Shown here one piece after another: positions 57,671-64,000 of a DNA stretch of 64,000 nucleotides; position 1 is the stretch's first letter; the number at the start of each line of letters is the position of its first letter. The position numbers and the translations under genes are program-made. The notes beneath the pieces are model-generated. The model saw only the letters and a program-made list of their open reading frames with translations, ran no database searches and had not been told where the DNA came from. Origin of the DNA: CAZHDI01 sp964531285 (GTDB lineage: Bacteria > Pseudomonadota > Alphaproteobacteria > JAJFIK01); assembly GCA_964531285.1 (NCBI GenBank), contig CAZHDI010000004.1, positions 1 to 64,000 on the forward strand, given 5' to 3'.

Positions 57671-59350
57671 ATGAGCATCGATCGCCATTTGTTGCGCTGG
57701 AACGGCTGGGGTCTTCTTGAACACAGCGATCCCTTGGAGCGCAATGACGCCGCTTGGCTTTGGATGGCCGACACGCTCGGCGTCGAGGCCCTGCCCAAGA
57801 CACCCGCCGTGCCCGCCGACGCCATCCAGATCCCGCCGCCGCGCCTCGATGCGGAGTCCATGGAGTTCCTGCGCAGCACGCTCGGCGCGACCAATGTGTC
57901 GGTCGATGCCCATGAGCGCCTGTTCCATGCGCGCGGCCAAAGCTATCCCGATCTCCTGGCCTTACGGGCCGGCAAGCTCGACATGATCCCCGACGTGGTG
58001 GTCTATCCCGGCAATCCCATCGATGTGCTGGAAGTGCTGCGGCTGGCGTCCGAGAAGGGCTACAGCACGGTGCCGTTCGGCGGCGGCTCCAGCGTGGTCG
58101 GCGGGGTCAACGCCCTGCGCACCAATGAGCGCCCGGCGGTCATCACGATCGACATTACACGGATGAACCGCGTCCTGGCCATTGACGAGGATGCCCGCAC
58201 CGCTGTCATCGAGGCGGGCGCCTATGGCCCGGCCATCGAGAAACAGCTTGCCGCTCATGGCTTCATGCTGGGCCATTATCCGCAAAGCTTCGAATTCTCC
58301 ACCCTGGGCGGCTGGATCGCGGCACGCGGCGCCGGACAGCAGTCGGGGCGCTACGGCAAACCGGAGAAATGGCTGGTGGGGGCCAAGCTGGTCGCCCCCG
58401 CCGGGATCTGGTCGACCGAATGTTTCCCCGCCTCCGCGGCCGGGCCGAGCCTTGCCGATCTGGTCGTGGGCTCGGAAGGCCAGCTTGGCATCGTGACGGA
58501 CGCCACCGTCCGGATTCATCCCGTTCCGGAAGACCGCGATTATCGCGGCTATTTGTTCAAGACCTTCGAAGCCGGTGTCGAGGCGGTGCGGATGCTGGCC
58601 CAGTCGGACATCCCCATCGCCATGATGCGCCTGTCGGATGCCGATGAAACCCATTTCATGCGGGTCTTCGGCGAAGTCGGGCGCAAGCGCAATCCGGAGA
58701 AGCTGGGCTTTTTCGCCCGCAATACATTGAAGATGCGCGGCTTCCCCGACCGGCCCTGCGTCCTGCTGATCGGCCTGGAGGGCAGCGCGGATCTGGTGTC
58801 CTGGGCGCGGGTGCGCATCAAGCACATGCTGGGTAAGCGCAAGGCCATCAGCCTCGGGCGCAAACCGGGCAAGAAATGGTTCGAGCGGCGCTTTGCCACC
58901 CCTTATGCGCGCGACCCCATGCTCGACCGCGGCCTCGGCATCGACACGCTGGAGACCGCGACCCGCTGGTCGAACCTCAACCATCTTTATACGGAAGTGC
59001 GTCAGGCCATCCAGGACGCCATGGCCGAGACCCTGACCAAGGGCGCTCGCGGCATCGTCATGGGCCATGTGAGCCATACCTATACGGACGGTGCGAGCCT
59101 TTATTTCACGATGGTGTTTCCGCGCTATCCGGGCCATGAGCTGGACCAGTGGCAGTTCATCAAGAAAGCCGCCAGCGAGGCGATCGTCGAACATGGCGGA
59201 ACGATCAGCCACCACCATGGGGTGGGGACGGATCACCGGCCCTGGATCATGGAAGAAAAAGGCCCTGCCGGCGTGAACATCCTGCGCGCCGTCAAAGAGA
59301 CGCTCGACCCCAAGGGCGTGCTCAACCCGGGCAAGTTCCTGCCGGATTAA
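57671..59350 (+). CDS. Alkyldihydroxyacetonephosphate synthase-like flavoprotein
   Basis: 559-residue VAO-fold FAD enzyme matching the AGPS family, which swaps the acyl chain of acyl-DHAP for a fatty alcohol to form the ether bond. ARGQSYPDLLALRAG and PFGGGSSVVGGV bind FAD, and GGWIAARGAGQQSGRYGKPE is a family block. SHTYTDGASLYFTMVF and the triple histidine H514-H516 in ISHHHGVG match the active-site residues of mammalian AGPS. The stop overlaps that of the convergent esterase (TTAA at 59347-59350). The partner acyltransferase and reductase are not adjacent, so ether-lipid function is inference. Confidence 0.85.
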   Translation: MSIDRHLLRWNGWGLLEHSDPLERNDAAWLWMADTLGVEALPKTPAVPADAIQIPPPRLDAESMEFLRSTLGATNVSVDAHERLFHARGQSYPDLLALRAGKLDMIPDVVVYPGNPIDVLEVLRLASEKGYSTVPFGGGSSVVGGVNALRTNERPAVITIDITRMNRVLAIDEDARTAVIEAGAYGPAIEKQLAAHGFMLGHYPQSFEFSTLGGWIAARGAGQQSGRYGKPEKWLVGAKLVAPAGIWSTECFPASAAGPSLADLVVGSEGQLGIVTDATVRIHPVPEDRDYRGYLFKTFEAGVEAVRMLAQSDIPIAMMRLSDADETHFMRVFGEVGRKRNPEKLGFFARNTLKMRGFPDRPCVLLIGLEGSADLVSWARVRIKHMLGKRKAISLGRKPGKKWFERRFATPYARDPMLDRGLGIDTLETATRWSNLNHLYTEVRQAIQDAMAETLTKGARGIVMGHVSHTYTDGASLYFTMVFPRYPGHELDQWQFIKKAASEAIVEHGGTISHHHGVGTDHRPWIMEEKGPAGVNILRAVKETLDPKGVLNPGKFLPD

Positions 59351-60282
59351 TCCGCGAACGCCTGTTCCAGCGCCTCGGCCATTTGGGTCACCGCGGGCCG
59401 GCCGGCCTCGATGGCACCGGTCATGGTGGCAAAGCCGTGAATGAGTCCGTCATGGTTCACGTAGGTGACGGGCACGCCGGCGGCGGCGAGCTTTTCCGCA
59501 TAGGCCCGGCCTTCGTCCCGAAGCGGATCAAACCCGGCGGTGACGATCATCGCCGGCGGCAGGCCCGACAGATCATCGGCCATGAGCGGCGACAGGCGCG
59601 GATCGGCACTATCGGTGCCTTGGGGAATATACTGATCCATGAACCAGTCCATGGTGCGGCGCTCCAGAAGGTACCCTTCCGCAAAGGCCGCCATGGACGC
59701 GGTCTCCGCATGGATCTGCACCACCGGATAGATCAGCACCTGGAACACCAGATCCAGATCCGTCTTGCGCGCCATCTGGCACACCACCGTGGCCAGATTA
59801 CCGCCCGCGGAGTCGCCCGCCACCGCGATGCGGTTGGCATCGATGCCTAATTCGGCGGCGTTTTCCTGAACCCAGCGCGTGGCCGCATAGGCATCCTCGA
59901 CGGCGGCGGGGAACGGATGCTCCGGCGCCAGACGATAATCCACCGAGACCAGACGGGCACCGCTGCCATTGGCCAGCAGACGGCACAGCACATCGTGCGT
60001 GTCCAGATTGCCGATCACGAACCCGCCGCCATGGAAGAACACCACGCCCGGCACCACGGCGCCCGCGGCAACCGGGTCATAGATCCGCACAGGAATGTCC
60101 CCGCCCGGCCCGGGAATGGTCGTGTTGCGGACCTTCCCGATGGGCACATCCTTCTGGTCGGTCAATTGCGCCATCGCCGTATAGCCCGCCCGCGCCTCGT
60201 CGATCGGCAACTCCCAGATCGGGGGCGTCGGATTCTCGGCCAGCAGGGTCAAAATGGCTTGGACTTGAGGGTCGATGGTCAT
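59347..60282 (-). CDS. Hormone-sensitive-lipase family esterase
   Basis: 311-residue alpha/beta hydrolase. FFHGGGFVIGN is the HGGG oxyanion motif, AVAGDSAGGNLATV the nucleophile elbow, TAGFDPLRDEG the acid and YVNHDGLIHGF the histidine. ATG 60282 with AAGGA upstream is used. It is convergent with the alkyl-DHAP synthase gene, the two stops overlapping. Such esterases act on short- to medium-chain acyl esters; a link with the lipid operon is possible but unproven. Confidence 0.9.
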   Translation of the reverse strand: MTIDPQVQAILTLLAENPTPPIWELPIDEARAGYTAMAQLTDQKDVPIGKVRNTTIPGPGGDIPVRIYDPVAAGAVVPGVVFFHGGGFVIGNLDTHDVLCRLLANGSGARLVSVDYRLAPEHPFPAAVEDAYAATRWVQENAAELGIDANRIAVAGDSAGGNLATVVCQMARKTDLDLVFQVLIYPVVQIHAETASMAAFAEGYLLERRTMDWFMDQYIPQGTDSADPRLSPLMADDLSGLPPAMIVTAGFDPLRDEGRAYAEKLAAAGVPVTYVNHDGLIHGFATMTGAIEAGRPAVTQMAEALEQAFAD

Positions 60283-60484
60283 GCCGATTGGGGTCCTTGT
60301 CGTTGCGGGCCCGCCATCATGGGCAGCCGCCGGGGCGCACGCAAGCATGGCGGTGATCTGTCCTCGAGCGCATTCACCGTATTCCGGATCATTGACTGCG
60401 CTCGATGGTGTTGGTCTGTCGCGTTTTCGAACCGCAAAACCGCACACAGTTTTGCTGAAAACGCTTTAAATCACGGGAAAAGGG

Positions 60485-61009
60485 TTAAAGCGCGGCAACC
60501 AGAAGGGCGATCACGCTCAAGATCCACATCATGAGGCCGACCTGCCAGACAAAGGCGGCGCGGCGCCGGCGTAGCTGGGCGGCCTTGGCCTCCTCGTCGA
60601 GTTCGATCTCCAGTTCCTCGGCTTCGGCCAGGGCATGGAGGTCCATGGCGGGATCGAACCCGATACTGACCTTGATGGCGTCCTCGATATCCATCGAGTC
60701 ATGCAGGTCGGAATCATAGCGTCCGGGATACTGCTTGGCGATGGCCCGGTAGAGATCGACCGACGCCATGACGGCCATCAGGGCCTGCACCGGACGCCCC
60801 GATTCCAGGAGTTCCAAGCCCAAAAGGCGCAGATGAAGCGCCAGGGGCGGCCCGAAACGGTCGGGATTGCGGGCCGAAAGCCCCCTTAAGGTGGCAATCG
60901 TCCGCCGCAAGGGGCGCACCGCCGTCTGCTCCCGGCGATAGCCCATGCTCAGCGCCAGAAGCCCCAGCAGGATCAGCAGCAGCAGCACAAGAATGGGCTG
61001 AAATGGCAT
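60485..61009 (-). CDS. Conserved-type membrane protein of unknown function
   Basis: 174 residues that I do not recognise. It has an N-terminal transmembrane helix (about 4-22), a helical middle (LALHLRLLGLELLESGRPVQ, possibly TPR-like, about 55-95), an acidic segment (ALAEAEELEIELDEEA, about 125-140) and a C-terminal helix (about 152-174). Both helices suggest a hairpin with the middle on one side of the membrane. It lies between esterase and acyl-CoA ligase on the same strand but with 200-base gaps. Confidence 0.6.
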   Translation of the reverse strand: MPFQPILVLLLLILLGLLALSMGYRREQTAVRPLRRTIATLRGLSARNPDRFGPPLALHLRLLGLELLESGRPVQALMAVMASVDLYRAIAKQYPGRYDSDLHDSMDIEDAIKVSIGFDPAMDLHALAEAEELEIELDEEAKAAQLRRRRAAFVWQVGLMMWILSVIALLVAAL

Positions 61010-61220
61010 TCCGACGATCCTGGCCTCTGATCCTCATACGCGATGCGGCCGTGCGGGCGGGGACAACAGACCGCCGATGCGCCGCCGCGAACAGGCCGGG
61101 TTGCCGTGAAACCGAACTTGCCCCCTGCACCCCCGCGCTCCCGTCACTCTAACGGCCAAGCCCGGCCGCGCAAAGCGGCCAAACGTCTGACCCACGGGTG
61201 CTTGTCTTTGGGGCGGCGGC

Positions 61221-63014
61221 CTACAGCTTCATGGCGCCCGAGGTCACGTCATCGAAGAGGCGCGGGCTCAGGGGCACATAGGTCTGGCGCTCATCGTCGC
61301 GCATATAGAGCGGATCCTGAACCACATTCGGATCGAAGCCCTCTTTCACCAGTTCGACCTTACGGTGCTTGAAGGTGCCGGTGATCTCCATTTGCGGACG
61401 CATACGGAGGAATAAAGGCCGGGCGTAAGCCGGCAGAGCCTCGGCCAGATGGCTGTACAGGCCGGTCAGATCGATCTCGCCGTCCGCGGTGATCGCCGCC
61501 ATGCCGGCCCGGCCGTCCGAATTGGGCACATGCACGCCATAGACATTCGCTTCGGCGATGCCCGGAAACACTGACATGGCCTCAGCGACTTCCGAGGTCG
61601 CGACATTCTCGCCTTTCCAGCGGAACGTGTCGCCGATCCGGTCGACGAAATAATAATAGCCCTGGGCGTCCCGGCGCATCAGGTCGCCGGTGCGGTAATA
61701 AGAATCCCCCGGGGTAAAGACGTTCTCCAGGATCTTCTTCTTGGTGGCTTCCGCGTTCGAATAGCCTTCGAACCGGGTCCGCGCGACATTGGGATCAATC
61801 CGCCCGACCGCCTCGCCGATCTCGCCGGGCGCGCAAGGCAGGCACAAGCCATCCGGCCCGCGCATGGGCTCTTCTTTTTCCACATCGAAGCGCACCAGAT
61901 CGACCGGAATGGTGCGCCGCGCATAAGGCGGCACACGGCCGATCGAGCCGGGATGACCGTCGAAATTGAACAGGGTCACATTGCCTTCCGTGGCGCCGTA
62001 GAATTCCACGATGCGCGGGATGGCGAAGCGTTCCTGGAACTCGTTCCAAATCTCAGGGCGCAGACCGTTCCCAACGATGACCCGCAGCTTGTGATTACGC
62101 TCATCCGGATGGGGCGGGGCATTGAGCAGGTAGCGGCACAATTCGCCGATATACTCGAATAGCGTCGCCTCGGAGGCGGCCAAGTCCTTCCAGAACGTCG
62201 TGACCGAGAATTTCCGTTTCAGGACGATTGTTCCGCCGACGGCCAGGACCGTGCCGGGGGCCGCGACCCCGCCGGCGGAATGATAGAGCGGCAGCACCAG
62301 GAACATTTTGTCCTTGGCGGTCGCCTGCGCCGCCACCGACCAGGCCAGCATGGCGGTGAAGAACCTCATATGTGAGAAGTTCGCCGCCTTGGGCAGGCCC
62401 GTGGTGCCGCTGGTGTAGATATAGAAGCACACGTCCTTGCCGCGCAGATTGGGACGCGCTTCCTTGCCAATGGGCCGACCCGGCTGAGCGGCCAGCGCGG
62501 CATTCAGATCTTCGGCGCCCTCGGCGGCGCCGTCTTGCGCCCATGCGGTGATCGGCGTTTCCATCAGGTCCCGGGCGGTGGCGAAATTCTCGCCCAATTC
62601 GGCGCCCAGGATCAGATGCCGCGCCTGGGAAATTTCAAGCGAATGGGCGAGCGCGCGGTCTTTCAGATTGGTGTTGATCAGGGCGGAGATCACGCCGATC
62701 TTCGCCATCCCGCACCAGGCAAACAAGAAGTCCGGCCGGTTCTCCATGAGAAGCGCGACGGCATCGCCCTGGCCCAGCCCCTGAGCCAGCGCCCATTCGG
62801 CATAGCGGTTGGCGGCGGCGTTGTATTCGGCATAGGTGTAGGAGCGGCCCTCGAATTCGATGGCGACCTGATCCGGCGTTTCCGCGGCCCAGTGCTCGAT
62901 GATGTCGGCGGCCGTCCGGGTCATCTCCGGGCTGAGATCCTGGATCAGCTTCCTGGTCTTCATCAGACGATCCAGGTAAATCAACTCGCTGCGTAACCGG
63001 CTGAACAGTCCCAT
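61221..63014 (-). CDS. Very-long-chain/long-chain acyl-CoA synthetase (FATP/ACSVL type)
   Basis: 597-residue AMP-forming ligase that activates fatty acids. IYTSGTTGLPKAAN is the P-loop-like AMP motif. The C-terminal YYRTGDLMRRDAQGYYYFVD and RIGDTFRWKGENVATSEVAE are the FATP/ACSVL signature. ATG 63014 (MGLFSRLRSELIYLDRL) is used; the ORF is open further upstream. It could supply acyl-CoA for the neighbouring lipid genes. Divergent from the TusA-like gene. Confidence 0.9.
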   Translation of the reverse strand: MGLFSRLRSELIYLDRLMKTRKLIQDLSPEMTRTAADIIEHWAAETPDQVAIEFEGRSYTYAEYNAAANRYAEWALAQGLGQGDAVALLMENRPDFLFAWCGMAKIGVISALINTNLKDRALAHSLEISQARHLILGAELGENFATARDLMETPITAWAQDGAAEGAEDLNAALAAQPGRPIGKEARPNLRGKDVCFYIYTSGTTGLPKAANFSHMRFFTAMLAWSVAAQATAKDKMFLVLPLYHSAGGVAAPGTVLAVGGTIVLKRKFSVTTFWKDLAASEATLFEYIGELCRYLLNAPPHPDERNHKLRVIVGNGLRPEIWNEFQERFAIPRIVEFYGATEGNVTLFNFDGHPGSIGRVPPYARRTIPVDLVRFDVEKEEPMRGPDGLCLPCAPGEIGEAVGRIDPNVARTRFEGYSNAEATKKKILENVFTPGDSYYRTGDLMRRDAQGYYYFVDRIGDTFRWKGENVATSEVAEAMSVFPGIAEANVYGVHVPNSDGRAGMAAITADGEIDLTGLYSHLAEALPAYARPLFLRMRPQMEITGTFKHRKVELVKEGFDPNVVQDPLYMRDDERQTYVPLSPRLFDDVTSGAMKL

Positions 63015-63119
63015 GGCGCGCTCCCCTATCCCAGGCGCCCTTCGCGCCTGCACAACGGCGCTGATGATACGGCCCACCGGTTTACGGTCAAGAAACCCCG
63101 GTCAGGAGACAACCGAGCG

Positions 63120-63536
63120 ATGTCGAGCCGCGTGCCGAACGAGGATCTGCCTGAGCTGGATGCCACGGGTTTGCGCTGTCCGCTGCCGGTGCTCAAGGCC
63201 CGACCGTTTCTCAAGGGTCTGCCGCCGGGCAGCCGGGCGGTGATCCGGTCGGACGATCCGGTGGCGCGGGTCGATTTGCCGGCCCTGTGCCACCAGGACG
63301 GCCACACGGTGCTTGACGAACGTCTGGACGGGGCGGTGTTCAGCCTCACGGTGGCAACGGCCCGCCCGATGGGCGAACCGGGGGACGAACCGGGGGNNNN
63401 NNNNNNNNNNNNNNNNNNNNNNNNNNNNNNNNNNNNNNNNNNNNNNNNNNNNNNNNNNNNNNNNNNNNNNNNNNNNNNNNNNNNNNNNNNNNNNNNCGAA
63501 CCGGGGGACGAACCGGGGGGCGAACCCGGGGGCTGA
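63120..63536 (+). CDS. TusA-family sulfur-carrier protein with repeat tail (gap inside)
   Basis: Small sulfur-carrier fold. LDATGLRCPLPVLKAR carries C20, the persulfide cysteine of TusA/SirA proteins. The domain runs to about residue 82 (VFSLTVATARP). After it comes an unusual tail of GEPGDEPG repeats interrupted by the 100-N gap and ending EPGGEPGG. The tail is acidic and Gly/Pro-rich and is not part of the family. The frame is intact if the gap length is a multiple of three plus one as placed. The ATG has no strong ribosome-binding site. Confidence 0.8.
   Translation: MSSRVPNEDLPELDATGLRCPLPVLKARPFLKGLPPGSRAVIRSDDPVARVDLPALCHQDGHTVLDERLDGAVFSLTVATARPMGEPGDEPGXXXXXXXXXXXXXXXXXXXXXXXXXXXXXXXXXXEPGDEPGGEPGG
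63374..63531 (+). repeat. GC-rich 12-bp tandem repeats around the gap
   Basis: CGAACCGGGGGA units occur on both sides of the N block (63374-63396 and 63497-63531), encoding EPGD/EPGG. Only about five units are visible; the rest is lost in the gap. Such arrays often vary in copy number by slippage. Confidence 0.8.
63397..63496. other. Assembly gap, 100 N
   Basis: Exactly 100 N, flanked on both sides by the same 12-bp repeat, so the gap is caused by the repeat itself. Confidence 0.99.
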
Positions 63537-63654
63537 CCCTGGGCGGTAGCTCGGATAGTCTCTCGGGGCCGTCCGCTCCAGCGCCGGGGCCGGACACTCA
63601 TCTGATAAGCCGATCGCGCCGTTACGCCGGCGCATCGAAGGAAGGATCAGCCTC

Positions 63655-64000
63655 ATGCAACGCGAAGTCGTCCTGTGCGCGCCGATGCGGACCGCCATCG
63701 GCACCTATAACGGGAGCCTGAAGACCACGCCCGCAACCACCCTTGGCGCGACGGCCGTCAAGGCCGTGCTCGACCAGAGCGGGCTCGATCCCGCCAAGCT
63801 CGGCAGCGTCGTCTTGGGCAATGTGGTGCAGGCGGGCAATAAGATGAACCCGGCGCGCCAGGCCGCGATCCATGCCGGCATCCCGGTTGAAGTGCCGGCC
63901 TTGACGGTCAACCGGGTGTGCGGGTCCGGCGCTCAGGCGGTGGCGACCGCGGCCAATGAAATCTGGCTGGGCTATGAGGATGTGGCCATCGCCGGCGGCA
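63655..64000 (+). CDS. Acetyl-CoA acetyltransferase (thiolase), 5' part
   Basis: Condenses or cleaves acetoacetyl-CoA, in PHB synthesis or beta-oxidation. 115 codons are visible before the window ends. MRTAIGTYNGSLKTT and VVLGNVVQAGNKMNPARQAA are thiolase blocks. C89 in NRVCGSGAQAV is the acyl-carrying cysteine. GAAGGAAGGA about 10 bases before ATG 63655 supports the start. Which pathway it serves cannot be decided from this fragment. Confidence 0.92.
   Translation, partial: MQREVVLCAPMRTAIGTYNGSLKTTPATTLGATAVKAVLDQSGLDPAKLGSVVLGNVVQAGNKMNPARQAAIHAGIPVEVPALTVNRVCGSGAQAVATAANEIWLGYEDVAIAGG

Overview
The window is GC-rich chromosomal DNA of an alphaproteobacterium. The minus-strand run dnaA-dnaN-recF-gyrB, with rpsT, an enoyl-CoA hydratase gene, mutM, ubiE, ubiB, coaBC and dut beside it, is the origin-proximal neighbourhood of that class. 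RegB/RegA, MmcB, IalB, an intracellular PHB depolymerase and the ubiquinone genes fit the same placement. I cannot assign an order or genus. Three runs of exactly 100 N (39981-40080, 44168-44267, 63397-63496) mark scaffold joins, so this is a draft assembly. No tRNA, rRNA, CRISPR array, insertion sequence or prophage is visible.

Layout. 1-5933 holds gyrB (incomplete at the window edge and interrupted by an in-frame TAA at 172-174), recF, dnaN and dnaA. 6067-9585 holds a rhodanese, rpsT with a clear promoter and terminator, an enoyl-CoA hydratase and mutM. The 826-base gene-free stretch 6490-7315 is the best oriC candidate. 9700-15485 reads rightward: ubiE, ubiB, an S41-like envelope protein, coaBC and dut. 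15545-17901 is an Rrf2 regulator, cysK and a moeB/thiF-type gene. 18083-26509 holds an ABC exporter, a YgjP-type metallopeptidase, phaZ, a SCO copper chaperone, a secreted ankyrin protein, regB-regA and mmcB. 26510-26961 is gene-free and carries four hairpins between divergent genes.

27407-32307 is one tight minus-strand operon: bioB, a HAD hydrolase, a methionine-type aminotransferase, mtnB, mtnD and mtnC. The last four are the late steps of methionine salvage. Having a radical-SAM enzyme first suggests recycling of both SAM by-products, methylthioadenosine and 5'-deoxyadenosine. 32435-39980 holds ialB, a bacterial alpha-2-macroglobulin (yfhM) and pbpC, the known pairing of periplasmic protease trap and peptidoglycan synthase.

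43433-50940 is an RTX secretion-substrate locus. Two related proteins share an N-terminal region and carry nonapeptide calcium-binding repeats. They are followed by a 1122-residue subtilisin-like protease in which glutamate stands where the catalytic histidine belongs, and by a membrane-anchored alpha/beta hydrolase. No type I secretion genes lie in the window.

50965-64000 is lipid and sulfur metabolism: a Cys/Met-metabolism PLP enzyme, a crotonase, hydrolases, an acyl-CoA ligase, a TusA-like protein with an unusual repeat tail, and the start of a thiolase. Within it, 54400-59350 is a four-gene operon (kappa-GST-fold isomerase, glycerol-3-phosphate dehydrogenase, lipid kinase, alkyldihydroxyacetonephosphate synthase) that looks like a bacterial ether-lipid or modified-glycerolipid pathway. 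It and the RTX locus are the two most interesting systems here.
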